A stretch of 64,000 nucleotides of DNA from an uncultured Eubacteriales bacterium. GTDB lineage: Bacteria > Bacillota > Clostridia > Christensenellales > CAG-917. Shown here one piece after another: positions 1 through 8,301 of this stretch. Where the stretch lies: positions 24,109 through 88,108 of the forward strand of contig URNP01000002.1 in NCBI GenBank assembly GCA_900549225.1, in the 5' to 3' direction. Position numbers and translations under genes: made by a program. The notes below the pieces were generated by a model. The model saw nothing but the letters and a program-made list of their open reading frames with translations, had not been told where the DNA came from and did not search any database. Each line of letters opens with the position of its first letter. Within the stretch, counting starts at the first letter, position 1.

Positions 1-116
1 ATATCAACATTCCTTGCACCGTGCAGCCAACCATATCAAAGACCTCGGACGGCGTTCGACACTACTATTGCGGATTGTAGTTTACAGGGCACCGCAAGCT
101 CCCCGTCTAGCACAGT
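1..116 (-). ncRNA. ffs: Signal recognition particle RNA, large bacterial type (5' part, cut by window edge)
   Basis: Read on the minus strand, the stretch starting near 116 contains the SRP Alu-domain signature GGTGCCCTGT at about 98-85, then a CAATCCGC segment and the GTCGAA and CCGAGGTCTTT blocks, in the same order as the B. subtilis scRNA. The RNA scaffolds the SRP, binding Ffh (encoded at 21078) in its S domain, and targets membrane proteins. Only the Alu side is in the window; the S domain with the GNRA tetraloop lies beyond position 1. A strong promoter sits immediately upstream. Confidence 0.88.
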
Positions 117-122
117 GTGATT

Positions 123-151
123 ATTATAGCATTTAGATTTAATTTTTGCAA
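123..151 (-). promoter_or_regulatory. Sigma-A type promoter of the SRP RNA
   Basis: On the minus strand, TTGCAA (151-146) and TATAAT (128-123) are separated by 17 bases. The predicted start is about 116, exactly where the SRP RNA homology begins. Confidence 0.8.
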
Positions 152-177
152 CAATAATATTTGTCGATTTTCACTAT

Positions 178-208
178 GAAAAAAATCGCCGTTTTCCGAC
201 GATTTTTT
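178..208 (-). terminator. Rho-independent terminator of the ABC exporter operon
   Basis: A stem pairing 185-191 with 197-203 is followed on the minus strand by a U run (complement of the A tract at 178-184). The one imperfect pair is a G-U wobble on the minus strand but a C-A mismatch on the plus strand, so it serves the minus-strand operon ending at 309. Confidence 0.7.
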
Positions 209-308
209 CGTTGTATCGTATAGGTTATTTTGTTTTAATTGTCAAACCGAAGTTGCCTTTATAAACGGCGTTATCGATGACGAGATTTTCTGCTTGGCAA
301 TGTTTTTG

Positions 309-1142
309 TTATTTGATGTCCCTCTTTTCAAAGGTGAAATATCCAATAAGCGTTGCGATTGCGGTGTAGACAATCGGCATAACCGTTGCGGCGACAACTT
401 CTGCCGTCGAGAGTTTATCTGCGCTCGTTGCGATGCTCGTTTGCTGCATTGGCAGGAATATCGTCCAATCGAGGTTGTTGCCGTCGGTATTGTCGATGCT
501 CAATATCGTCGTGATGACGCTGACGATTATATTGAGAAGCAGATATAGCGCGATGCTCGTTGCAATCGACGTGCCGGTCGAACGGCAAAGAAAGTTTATC
601 ATCACAAAAATCGATACGCTTGCGATTCCTGCAAGAAGTTGGAGGGCAAAGTTGCGCATAAGCGTTGCAAAGTTTGCGCCTGTAAATCCGCCGGGGCTTC
701 CGCTGATTGCAAAGAATATTCCGCTCAGAAGAAGTGCAAAGCACATATAGACTATCAAAAGGCATACTAGCGAGAGCCATTTTGAGAAATACGTGTTAAC
801 ACGCTTCGTGCCTCTTGCAGTGGTGAGCGCGATATATCCGCATGAAAAGTCTTTGCCGATGAAAATGCACGCTACGATTGCAATGAAAAGTTCAACGTTC
901 GCAGTCGACGACGAGCCGAAAAGCATACTCGTTGCGAATGTATTGAGAAAATGAACGGTTGCACCGATTTCGGGTGCTTGCTCGGGCGGTGTGGCGTTTA
1001 CGATTCTGATACCTATCCAGTACGCCGCAAACGACAAGAACGTAAGCACGAACATTATAATGAGAGATATCCAGACGCTTTTAAGTTTCCTAAGTCTGTA
1101 TACGTCGCTTGTTAAAGCCAAAGAAAACGAATTATCCTTCAT
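309..1142 (-). CDS. ABC-2 type transporter permease
   Basis: A 277-residue integral membrane protein with about six hydrophobic segments (near residues 20-45, 95-115, 130-150, 165-190, 200-220 and 245-270). This topology is typical of ABC-2 permeases of the NatB/BcrB type, which pair with a separate ATPase. The start codon lies inside the 3' end of the upstream ATPase gene (11-base overlap), so the two are translationally coupled and form one exporter. Substrate is unknown; relatives export antimicrobial peptides, ions or unknown compounds. The protein ends in a short charged tail (EKRDIK), and an in-frame open stretch of 26 codons follows its stop (see findings). Family assignment is firm, substrate is not. 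Confidence 0.82.
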   Translation of the reverse strand: MKDNSFSLALTSDVYRLRKLKSVWISLIIMFVLTFLSFAAYWIGIRIVNATPPEQAPEIGATVHFLNTFATSMLFGSSSTANVELFIAIVACIFIGKDFSCGYIALTTARGTKRVNTYFSKWLSLVCLLIVYMCFALLLSGIFFAISGSPGGFTGANFATLMRNFALQLLAGIASVSIFVMINFLCRSTGTSIATSIALYLLLNIIVSVITTILSIDNTDGNNLDWTIFLPMQQTSIATSADKLSTAEVVAATVMPIVYTAIATLIGYFTFEKRDIK

Positions 1143-2055
1143 TTTTGATACCTCCCATAAGCGAAATAAAAGTCGACTCCAAATCGCCTTGACACTCTGA
1201 TATGCTTAAAACCGTAACGTTGGCGTCCGAGAAAAGTTTTGCGACTTGAGGAATCCCTTTGGATAAGTCGTAAAGCGCAAGGGTGTTGTATGGGAGAATC
1301 TCAAAGTCGTGGGCGTGATAGTTTTCGACTACGACGTTGAGCGCAACCTTCAAATCGTCCACGACGACTTTGATATAAGGTCTGCAAAGTTCTTCAAGGT
1401 CGCTTTGGCGCATTTCCTTGACGAGTTTTCCTCCTTCGATGACACCGTAGCAAGTCGCGAGTTTCTGAAGTTCAGCAAGAAGGTGCGAAGAAATGAGAAT
1501 CGTGACGTTATCCTCTTTGTTGAGTCGTTGAAGAAGTTCGCGCACCTCGAATATGCCCGTTGGATCGAGTCCGTTTACGGGCTCGTCGAGAATGAGTATG
1601 CTCGGATCGTTTATCAAAGCAACCGCAATTGCAAGACGTTGTTTCATTCCGAGTGAATAATTTTTGACTTTTGTGGGGTTGTTCGGGTCAAGACCGACTT
1701 TGTGAAGAATATCTTTAAGTTTTTCTTCGTTGGTTACTCCGAGAGCATATCCCATCGATTTCATATTTTCGAGCGCGGTAAGGTGAGTCGATAGGGCAGG
1801 GGAGTCGACGATAGATCCGATTTTTCTGCGCTCGTAGGCAAGTGCGTCGGGAGTGTTTGCTCCGATAATACGTACCTCGCCACTCGTTTGATTTGCAAGA
1901 CCGAGAAGAATTCTGATAAGTGTAGTTTTTCCCGCTCCGTTTCTTCCGACCAAGCCGTATATGTCGCCTTCGCGTACGCAGAGACTTACGTCGTCGAGAA
2001 CGACTTTGTCTTTGCCGTATTTCTTCGTTAAATGCGAAGTTTCAAAAACGTTCAT
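1132..2055 (-). CDS. ABC transporter ATP-binding protein
   Basis: A 307-residue ABC ATPase. Walker A is GRNGAGKTT at about residues 38-46, the signature is YSLGMKQRLAIA near 133-144, and Walker B is ILILDEP near 155-161, followed by a D-loop and a switch histidine (SSHLL). The C-terminal ~90 residues after the nucleotide-binding domain resemble the regulatory tail of BcrA/NatA-like exporters. It is the first gene of a two-gene operon with the permease. A promoter-like element lies at 2083-2110, and a group of palindromic operator-like sites lies further upstream at 2165-2310, so the pair may be under a dedicated repressor not encoded in this window. Confidence 0.88.
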   Translation of the reverse strand: MNVFETSHLTKKYGKDKVVLDDVSLCVREGDIYGLVGRNGAGKTTLIRILLGLANQTSGEVRIIGANTPDALAYERRKIGSIVDSPALSTHLTALENMKSMGYALGVTNEEKLKDILHKVGLDPNNPTKVKNYSLGMKQRLAIAVALINDPSILILDEPVNGLDPTGIFEVRELLQRLNKEDNVTILISSHLLAELQKLATCYGVIEGGKLVKEMRQSDLEELCRPYIKVVVDDLKVALNVVVENYHAHDFEILPYNTLALYDLSKGIPQVAKLFSDANVTVLSISECQGDLESTFISLMGGIKNEG

Positions 2056-2082
2056 ATTGTACCTCGTTTTTTTGATAATCTA

Positions 2083-2110
2083 ATTATACCACTTTTTGAG
2101 CATAAGTCCA
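2083..2110 (-). promoter_or_regulatory. Probable promoter of the ABC exporter operon
   Basis: A perfect TATAAT (2088-2083 on the minus strand) is preceded at 16 bases by TGGACT (2110-2105), a weak -35. The ATPase start codon follows about 28 bases downstream. Confidence 0.5.
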
Positions 2111-2164
2111 TTTGTGATTGTAAATCTCCGAATTATTAAGTGCGATTTAATAAAAACGCAAATA

Positions 2165-2310
2165 TACACGAATCGTGTACAATGATTTTCAAATACGAAT
2201 CGTGTACCCAATGTTAAATAAAAATGCGAAAATATACAAAATTTAAGCAAAAACGTACAATATTAGTTAAAAAATGCACGAAAAGTGTGATATAGTATAC
2301 GAATCGTGTT
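2165..2310. promoter_or_regulatory. Cluster of four palindromic operator-like sites
   Basis: A perfect 15-base inverted repeat with a central A, TACACGAATCGTGTA, lies at 2165-2179. Three degenerate copies are centred at 2199 (2192-2206), 2282 (2275-2289) and 2303 (2296-2310). All keep an ACGA half or a GTG half around the central A. Such a cluster in a gap before an exporter operon is what a dimeric repressor target looks like. The regulator is not identified. Confidence 0.55.
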
Positions 2311-2398
2311 GTGAAGTCGATTTTGAATTTGTTAATGTTATTGGTTTGCGTATGCTTGTGCTCAAGTGAACTTTTGGAATCTCAAACCTATGATCGAA

Positions 2399-2424
2399 TA
2401 AAAAAAGCACGCCGAAGAGCGTGC
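2399..2424 (-). terminator. Terminator of tRNA-Gly
   Basis: On the minus strand, a six-base-pair GC-rich stem (GCACGC/GCGTGC, 2424-2407) with a six-base loop is followed by a U run. It lies six bases downstream of the encoded CCA end. Confidence 0.85.
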
Positions 2425-2429
2425 AATAT

Positions 2430-2503
2430 TGGAGCGGGCGATGAGAATCGAACTCACGACTAAAGCTTGGGAAGCTTTCGTTTTACCATTAAACTACGCC
2501 CGC
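2430..2503 (-). tRNA. tRNA-Gly (anticodon CCC)
   Basis: A full cloverleaf can be drawn on the minus strand. The acceptor arm is GCGGGCG (2503-2497) with CGCCCGC (2440-2434), the D-loop contains a GG pair, the anticodon stem AAAGC/GCTTT encloses the loop TTCCCAA, and the T arm is GTGAG-TTCGATT-CTCAT. The CCA end is encoded. The anticodon CCC reads GGG. It has its own promoter and terminator. Confidence 0.93.
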
Positions 2504-2515
2504 ATTTACGTTTTG

Positions 2516-2543
2516 ATTGTATCACGCCGATTGATTTTGTCAA
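2516..2543 (-). promoter_or_regulatory. Promoter of tRNA-Gly
   Basis: Minus strand TTGACA (2543-2538), a 16-base spacer, TACAAT (2521-2516). The mature tRNA begins 13 bases downstream. Confidence 0.75.
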
Positions 2544-2571
2544 ACATTTTAGCGACTTTGTGTCAATTCTG

Positions 2572-2600
2572 TTGCGTTTTGACTGCGCTTATATTATACT
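2572..2600 (+). promoter_or_regulatory. Probable ileS promoter
   Basis: TTGCGT (2572-2577) and TATACT (2595-2600) are 17 bases apart, leaving a leader of about 30 bases. There is no room for a T-box leader before ileS. Confidence 0.55.
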
Positions 2601-2637
2601 TAAAAATCTATAAAAGAATTTACATTCAGAGGACAAT

Positions 2638-5600
2638 ATGTACAAACCTGTTGAAACAAATTTGAATTTCGTCGATCGCGAAAAGGAGGTTCTCGCTTTT
2701 TGGAAAGAGGAGAACATTTTTGAAAAGAGCGTAAAAAAGAACGAAGGTAATCCCGAATTTAGTTTTTACGACGGTCCGCCCACTGCGAACGGTAAACCGC
2801 ATATCGGACACATTCTCACTCGCGTTATGAAGGATATTATCCCTCGCTACAAGACGATGAAGGGTTATCACGTTTTGCGCAAAGCGGGTTGGGATACTCA
2901 CGGTCTGCCCGTGGAATTGGAAGTCGAAAAACAACTCGGCATCGACGGTAAGCAGGAAATCGAAAAGTACGGCATCGAGCCTTTTATCAAAAAATGTAAG
3001 GAATCCGTTTGGAAATACACCGACGAGTGGCAAAAAATGTCCGATCGTATCGGGTATTGGGCGGATATGCAAAATCCCTACGTCACTTACGACAACAACT
3101 ATATCGAGTCGGTATGGTGGGCTATCAAGCAGATGGCTGACAAGGGACTTATCTATAAAGGCTACAAAATCGTGCCGTATTGTCCTCGTTGCGGAACGGC
3201 TCTTTCCTCTCACGAAGTGGCGCAAGGCTACAAGGACGTTGAGGAAACTTCCGTTTTCGTCAAATTCAAAGTTAAAGGCATTGAAAACACGTATTTCCTC
3301 GCTTGGACGACTACGCCTTGGACGCTTCCGTCTAACGTCGCTCTTTGTATGAACGGCAAAGAGGACTATACGAAGATTCAAGTCGGAGAGGAGTTTTATA
3401 TCCTCGCAGACGCTTTGATTCCGTCCTTGTTCAAAGATGAAAACGAGTACGTCAAAATCGACACGAAAAAGGGTTGCGAATACGAATTCGTAGAATACGA
3501 ACCGCTTTTCGATTACGACACGGGCGCAAAGGAAAAGGCGCACTATATCACCAACGATTCTTACGTCACGCTCACCGACGGCACGGGCATCGTGCATATC
3601 GCGCCCGCATTTGGCGAGGATGACAGCAAAGTCGGCAAAAAGTACGGTTTGCCTTTCGTTCAGATGGTTGACGACAGAGGCAGATTCAAAGACGCCGTAT
3701 ACGACTTCAAAGGCTTGTTCTGCAAGGACGCAGACAAGTATATTATCGAGAAACTTAAGGGCGAAAACAAACTGTTCAAGGCAATGAAATTCACCCATAG
3801 TTATCCCTTCTGCTGGAGATGCGACACGCCGCTTCTTTACTACGCTCGCTCGAGTTGGTTTGTAAAAATGACCGCTGTAAAAGAGCAACTTCTCGCTTCC
3901 AACGATTCGGTCAATTGGATGCCCGAAACCATCAAAAATGGCAGAATGGGCAACTTCCTTGAAAACGTCATCGATTGGGGCATTTCAAGAGAAAGATATT
4001 GGGGCACGCCGCTTCCGATTTGGGTGTGCAACAAGTGCGGAAAGGTGCACGTCATCGGCTCTCGCGAGGAATTGCGCGAAAAAGCGCATCTCGATCACGA
4101 CGTCGAATTGCATCGTCCGTATATCGACGAGGTAAAGTGGGAGTGCGAATGCGGCGGCGAAATGGTGCGTACACCCGAAGTGCTCGACTGCTGGTTCGAC
4201 TCGGGATCTATGCCTTTTGCTCAATGGCACTATCCGTTTGAAAATAGGGATATTTTCGAGAAAGTTTTTCCCGCAGACTTCATTTCGGAGGCTATCGACC
4301 AAACGAGAGGTTGGTTCTACACGCTTCTTGCCGTAAGCACGGTGCTTTTCGGTCGCGCTCCGTTCAAAAACTGTATAGTTCTCGGTCACGTCAACGACAA
4401 AGACGGCATCAAAATGTCCAAACATAAGGGCAACGTCGTCGATCCGTGGACGGTGCTCGACAAGCAAGGCGCAGACGCTACGAGATGGTATTTCTACACC
4501 ACGAGCGCACCGTGGCTTCCTTCGAGATTCCACGCAGACGCAGTGAGCGAAACCCAACGCAAGTTTATGGGTACGCTTTGGAACACCTATGCGTTCTTCG
4601 TTCTGTACGCAGAAATCGACAAATTCAATCCCACGGAGCATAGACTCGAGGATCAGAAACTCACCATTATGGACAGATGGATCCTCTCTTGCCTTAACTC
4701 GCTCATCAAGACCGTTGACGAGGGATTGGAACAATACAAAATCACCGAAACTTCGCGCGCAATCGGAGAGTTTGTTGACAACCTTTCCAACTGGTACGTC
4801 CGTCGTTCGCGCGAGCGTTTCTGGGGAAGCGAGATGAGCAAGAGTAAAGAGGCGGCGTATACGACGCTTTACACCGTGCTCTCTACGCTCTCGAAGATTC
4901 TTGCCCCGTACACGCCGTTTATGGCAGAGAGTATGTATCGCAACCTCGTGTGCAACTTCGATAAGGACGCTCCCGAAAGCGTACATCTTTGTTCGTTCCC
5001 CGTTGCAGACGAGAAGTATATCGACAAGGAACTCGAAAACGGTATGGGCGACGTGCTCAAACTCGTCGTTCTCGGCAGAGCCGCAAGAAACGCCTCCAAC
5101 CTCAAGAACAGACAGCCGCTTTCCAAACTTTTCTACAACGGCAGATACGAACTCTCAAACGACCTCAAAGAACTCGTCGAGAACGAACTCAACGTCAAGT
5201 CCGTTGAGGTGTCGGGCGACAGTAACGTGTTCGTAAGTTACGATTTGAAGCCGCAACTTCGCACGCTCGGACCGAAATACGGCAGTTTGCTCGGCAAAAT
5301 CAGAGAGGTTTTGCAGGCAAGAGCCAACGAAATCGTGTCCGCAATCAAGTCTCACGGTTTGTTTAAGGCAGACGTTGACGGCAGAGAAGTGGAACTTTCT
5401 AAAGACGACTTGCTCATCAGCATGAAGAACAAAGAAGGATATTCGAGCGAAAGCGACGGAGAAACCACCGTGGTTTTGGATACTCAACTCACCGACGACC
5501 TCATTTTCGAGGGTGCGGAGCGTGAAATCGTGTCCAAGATTCAGACTATGAGAAAGGAAGCAGGCTTCGAGGTGACCGACCATATCGTCGTCGGATACAA

Positions 5601-5748
5601 GGCTGAGGGCATTGCGCTCAAAGTGTTTGAGAAAGCGGACTTCCTCTCCGACGTGCTTGCAGACTCAATTTCCACAACCATCGACGGTTTTGCAAAAGAC
5701 TGCGATATAAACGGCGACAACGTCACTATCTCGGTGAAAAGAATCTGA
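2638..5748 (+). CDS. ileS: Isoleucyl-tRNA synthetase (IleS2 type)
   Basis: A 1036-residue class Ia synthetase that charges tRNA-Ile in the cytoplasm. The HIGH motif is at residues 55-58, in the context GPPTANGKPHIGH, and the KMSKH motif is near residue 592. The CP1 editing domain, with a WTTTPWTLPSN segment, lies between them, and an anticodon-binding domain of the ValRS/IleRS kind follows. The length and the absence of a C-terminal zinc finger place it in the eukaryote-like IleS2 branch, whose members are often intrinsically resistant to mupirocin (family knowledge, not shown here). ATG at 2638 follows an AGAGGA ribosome-binding site. The stop overlaps the next start by one base. Confidence 0.97.
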   Translation: MYKPVETNLNFVDREKEVLAFWKEENIFEKSVKKNEGNPEFSFYDGPPTANGKPHIGHILTRVMKDIIPRYKTMKGYHVLRKAGWDTHGLPVELEVEKQLGIDGKQEIEKYGIEPFIKKCKESVWKYTDEWQKMSDRIGYWADMQNPYVTYDNNYIESVWWAIKQMADKGLIYKGYKIVPYCPRCGTALSSHEVAQGYKDVEETSVFVKFKVKGIENTYFLAWTTTPWTLPSNVALCMNGKEDYTKIQVGEEFYILADALIPSLFKDENEYVKIDTKKGCEYEFVEYEPLFDYDTGAKEKAHYITNDSYVTLTDGTGIVHIAPAFGEDDSKVGKKYGLPFVQMVDDRGRFKDAVYDFKGLFCKDADKYIIEKLKGENKLFKAMKFTHSYPFCWRCDTPLLYYARSSWFVKMTAVKEQLLASNDSVNWMPETIKNGRMGNFLENVIDWGISRERYWGTPLPIWVCNKCGKVHVIGSREELREKAHLDHDVELHRPYIDEVKWECECGGEMVRTPEVLDCWFDSGSMPFAQWHYPFENRDIFEKVFPADFISEAIDQTRGWFYTLLAVSTVLFGRAPFKNCIVLGHVNDKDGIKMSKHKGNVVDPWTVLDKQGADATRWYFYTTSAPWLPSRFHADAVSETQRKFMGTLWNTYAFFVLYAEIDKFNPTEHRLEDQKLTIMDRWILSCLNSLIKTVDEGLEQYKITETSRAIGEFVDNLSNWYVRRSRERFWGSEMSKSKEAAYTTLYTVLSTLSKILAPYTPFMAESMYRNLVCNFDKDAPESVHLCSFPVADEKYIDKELENGMGDVLKLVVLGRAARNASNLKNRQPLSKLFYNGRYELSNDLKELVENELNVKSVEVSGDSNVFVSYDLKPQLRTLGPKYGSLLGKIREVLQARANEIVSAIKSHGLFKADVDGREVELSKDDLLISMKNKEGYSSESDGETTVVLDTQLTDDLIFEGAEREIVSKIQTMRKEAGFEVTDHIVVGYKAEGIALKVFEKADFLSDVLADSISTTIDGFAKDCDINGDNVTISVKRI

Positions 5749-6608
5749 TGAAAATTGCTCCCGATTGGAAAGAATACAAGGTCATTGCCACAGGTGACGG
5801 CGAAAAACTCGAGAAGTGGGGGAATATTACCCTTCTTCGTCCCGATCCGCAAGTGATTTGGCATGCAAAAACGCCTCTTGCCGACTACAAGGGCGTTGAC
5901 GCAGTGTACGAGCGTTCTCGCACGGGCGGTGGAATGTGGAAATTCCGCCGTAACGTACCGTCCGAGTTTACGCTGTCCTGGCGCGACTTGACCTTTTCGT
6001 TGAAACTTATGGGTTTCAAACACACGGGGCTTTTTCCCGAACAAGCCGTCAATTGGGACAGAATGATGAAACTCATCAAAGAGTCGGGCAGGGAAATTTC
6101 CGTGCTCAACCTGTTCGGATATACCGGCGCGGCGTCGGTGGCGTGTCTTAAGGCGGGCGCAAAAGTGTGCCACGTCGACAGCGCAAAAGCGATGGTCGAG
6201 CGCGCAGGCGAAAACGTGAGGTTGAGCGGTCTTGACAATTCGGGTATGAGATATATCATCGATGACTGCTTCAAGTTCTGCCAAAGAGAGATAAGAAGAG
6301 GAAAAAAATACGACGCGATTATCCTCGATCCGCCAAGTTTCGGAAGAGGTCCGAACGGCGAAAAATGGAAGATTGAAGAGGGTATATCCGAACTTTGCGA
6401 ACTCGTTGCAAATCTGCTCTCCGACAATCCGCTCTTCGTGTGCCTCAACTCGTACACGACGGGATTGCAACCGACGGTTATGGCAAACATACTCAAACTT
6501 ACGCTTCCTAAAAACGCAATCATCGACGCGGACGAAATCGGACTCGCAACCGAAGAAGGACTCGTTCTACCACAAGGTTGCACGGCGTTTGCTACGTTTG
6601 AAAAATGA
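5748..6608 (+). CDS. RlmI-like class I SAM-dependent methyltransferase
   Basis: A 286-residue Rossmann-fold methyltransferase of the RlmI/YwbD-like family, which methylates cytosine in 23S rRNA or related RNA. The SAM-binding motif I is LNLFGYTGAAS near residues 120-130. An acidic residue in HVD closes beta-2, and the motif IV-like tetrad is DPPSFGRG near 197-204. The N-terminal PUA domain present in full-length RlmI is missing, so this is the short form common in Firmicutes. Its ATG overlaps the ileS stop (TGATG), so it is translationally coupled to ileS. The exact modified base is not predictable. Confidence 0.85.
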   Translation: MKIAPDWKEYKVIATGDGEKLEKWGNITLLRPDPQVIWHAKTPLADYKGVDAVYERSRTGGGMWKFRRNVPSEFTLSWRDLTFSLKLMGFKHTGLFPEQAVNWDRMMKLIKESGREISVLNLFGYTGAASVACLKAGAKVCHVDSAKAMVERAGENVRLSGLDNSGMRYIIDDCFKFCQREIRRGKKYDAIILDPPSFGRGPNGEKWKIEEGISELCELVANLLSDNPLFVCLNSYTTGLQPTVMANILKLTLPKNAIIDADEIGLATEEGLVLPQGCTAFATFEK

Positions 6609-6714
6609 ACTGCGACGGCAATCAAACCGATTAGATACTCGAAAAGGTAACTGCTGCTCGGCAAAGAAAAGCGCAAAAGACAATCAAGCAAAAATCAACA
6701 TATAGGATAAATTT

Positions 6715-7431
6715 ATGACATATCAGGACCTTAAAATCGTATACGAAGACAACCACATTCTCGTTGTCGTCAAACCCTACGACGTACCCGTTCAGGCGGA
6801 CGAGAGCGGCGATGCGGATATGCTCACTTTGCTCAAACAATATCTCGTTGAGAAGTACAACAAGCCGGGAGACGCTTATCTCGGACTCGTGCATAGACTC
6901 GACAGACCCACGGGCGGCGTTATGGTGTTTGCAAAAACTTCAAAAGCCGCGTCAAGACTTTGCGAGGCAATCCGCGACGGCGGCGTCGAAAAGAGATATC
7001 TTGCAATCGTGGACGGCGCACCGAGATACAGCGCAGACAAATTGACTTGCTATCTCAAAAAGTTCCCCGATACCAACACGGTGAAGGTCGTTCCTGCTCT
7101 CTCGGAGGGTGCAAAATATGCCGAACTCGACTATAAGGTGCTTTGCAAGAAAACCGACGTGAGCCTTTTGATGGTGAATCTCGTCACGGGGCGCGGTCAT
7201 CAAATCCGCGTGCAACTTGCAAATATGGGCAATCCTATCGTCGGTGACAAGAAGTATGGAAATAAGGCACAGAGCAAATATCCGCTCTGTCTTTGGGCGA
7301 CGGAACTCCGCTTTGCTCATCCCGTGAGCGGAAAAGAGATGGTTTTCAGAGTTTATCCGCCGGAAGTCGCACCTTGGACGCTTTTCGATATGGACGCGTT
7401 TTTGAACATAACCATAAAGAATTGCTATTAA
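6715..7431 (+). CDS. RluA-family pseudouridine synthase
   Basis: A 238-residue RluA-type enzyme that isomerises uridine to pseudouridine in rRNA or tRNA. The catalytic motif HRLDRPTGG (aspartate near residue 65) and the downstream GRGHQIRVQLA segment are both present. There is no S4 domain, so it is the short RluA/YjbO-like form. It starts after a 106-base gap following the methyltransferase and is probably in the same transcription unit, which ends at the hairpin at 7460-7493. The specific target cannot be read from sequence. Confidence 0.88.
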   Translation: MTYQDLKIVYEDNHILVVVKPYDVPVQADESGDADMLTLLKQYLVEKYNKPGDAYLGLVHRLDRPTGGVMVFAKTSKAASRLCEAIRDGGVEKRYLAIVDGAPRYSADKLTCYLKKFPDTNTVKVVPALSEGAKYAELDYKVLCKKTDVSLLMVNLVTGRGHQIRVQLANMGNPIVGDKKYGNKAQSKYPLCLWATELRFAHPVSGKEMVFRVYPPEVAPWTLFDMDAFLNITIKNCY

Positions 7432-7459
7432 TTTGCATTTTGAAAACATATTTATAGAA

Positions 7460-7493
7460 CAAAAAAGCGATGCTTTGCTGCATCGCTTTTTTG
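7460..7493 (+). terminator. Strong terminator after the RluA-like gene
   Basis: AAAAAAGCGATG pairs perfectly with CATCGCTTTTTT around an 8-base loop. It is symmetrical, so it could also act on the minus strand. The rest of 7494-7697 holds no gene; it contains a weaker inverted repeat AGAGGT/ACCTCT near 7546-7580. Confidence 0.9.
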
Positions 7494-7697
7494 TGATACA
7501 AGATATGGAAGAGAATTAGGTTGTATAGTGAATATGAGATAAAAGAGGTAAAATTTGAAAAATTAATGTTGAAACCTCTTTGAATCGTGATATTTTTGCG
7601 GTAATCGCCGATTTTGAGTCGGCATTTTTGCAATTTTGCAATGCAAAAAAAACCGCATCGTTCGGCAAAACCTTTTTTTGTTTAGTTTTTGTGGGGT

Positions 7698-8186
7698 TTA
7701 CAGATTTTTTGCGACGAAGTACTTGTCGTCTTGGATTCGCTTGTATATCGAACCGATATATTTGTCGTTTGAAAACTCTTCTTCCAATTTCCTTTCTCCG
7801 TAACCAAGTGAAGATAGGATTTTGGCAAATTCGTTTTCGGCTGTTTCGAGACGTCTGAAAGTGGTGCGCATTGCGATATTTTGCGACTCGGAGATTTCGT
7901 TGAAAGTCCGTTTGTTTATCATTCTGTCCACGAGAATATCGCGTGATTTTTCTTTCATCTGCTTAAGCGCTTCGTTGATGAGGTATCGTAAATTGACGAT
8001 TTTCCGTTTTTCGTCGGTCAGTGCGATGATTTCACTAATTAATTGCTCGTTGCTTACACCGATTTTCAAGTGTCTGCTCTGAAAACTCGATTTTACGCGA
8101 CTTTCGATGCCGAAGTTCAGTTCTTTTACGATTTTCGGTAAAAGGACATAAGCAACAAGCACCGTGTTGCTCCAATTTTTTTTCAT
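7698..8186 (-). CDS. Small protein with sigma-70 region 4-like helix-turn-helix
   Basis: A 162-residue protein that I do not recognise at family level. Residues about 85-140 read like a sigma-factor region 4 or related HTH: a helix ending in KSRDILVDRMI, then NKRTFNEISE, a turn, and a second helix AMRTTFRRLETAENEFAKIL. No region 2 or other RNA polymerase-binding domain is visible, so a complete sigma factor is unlikely; a DNA-binding regulator is the better guess. Its start is supported by GGAGGG six bases upstream of ATG at 8186 and a promoter at 8228-8257. It stands alone on the minus strand next to ylbJ. Confidence 0.65.
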   Translation of the reverse strand: MKKNWSNTVLVAYVLLPKIVKELNFGIESRVKSSFQSRHLKIGVSNEQLISEIIALTDEKRKIVNLRYLINEALKQMKEKSRDILVDRMINKRTFNEISESQNIAMRTTFRRLETAENEFAKILSSLGYGERKLEEEFSNDKYIGSIYKRIQDDKYFVAKNL

Positions 8187-8227
8187 ATTTCCCTCCGAAA
8201 TTGTTGGAAATTCATCCTTTTGGCTAC

Positions 8228-8257
8228 ACTATAAAAAATGAAAACGCAAAAAGTCAA
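8228..8257 (-). promoter_or_regulatory. Promoter of the HTH-protein gene
   Basis: Minus strand TTGACT (8257-8252), 18-base spacer, TATAGT (8233-8228). Confidence 0.6.
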
Positions 8258-8301
8258 TATTTTATGTCACTTTTTCGTAAAAATTTTGAAAAGTTTTTTA
8301 C

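Noticed and set aside
2505..2637. T-box leader before ileS
   Set aside because: Only ~35 bases lie between the promoter and the start codon and there is no AGGGUGG-type motif.
2626..3888. Minus-strand frame of 420 codons inside ileS
   Set aside because: Antisense to the highly conserved synthetase; no start signals or domain.
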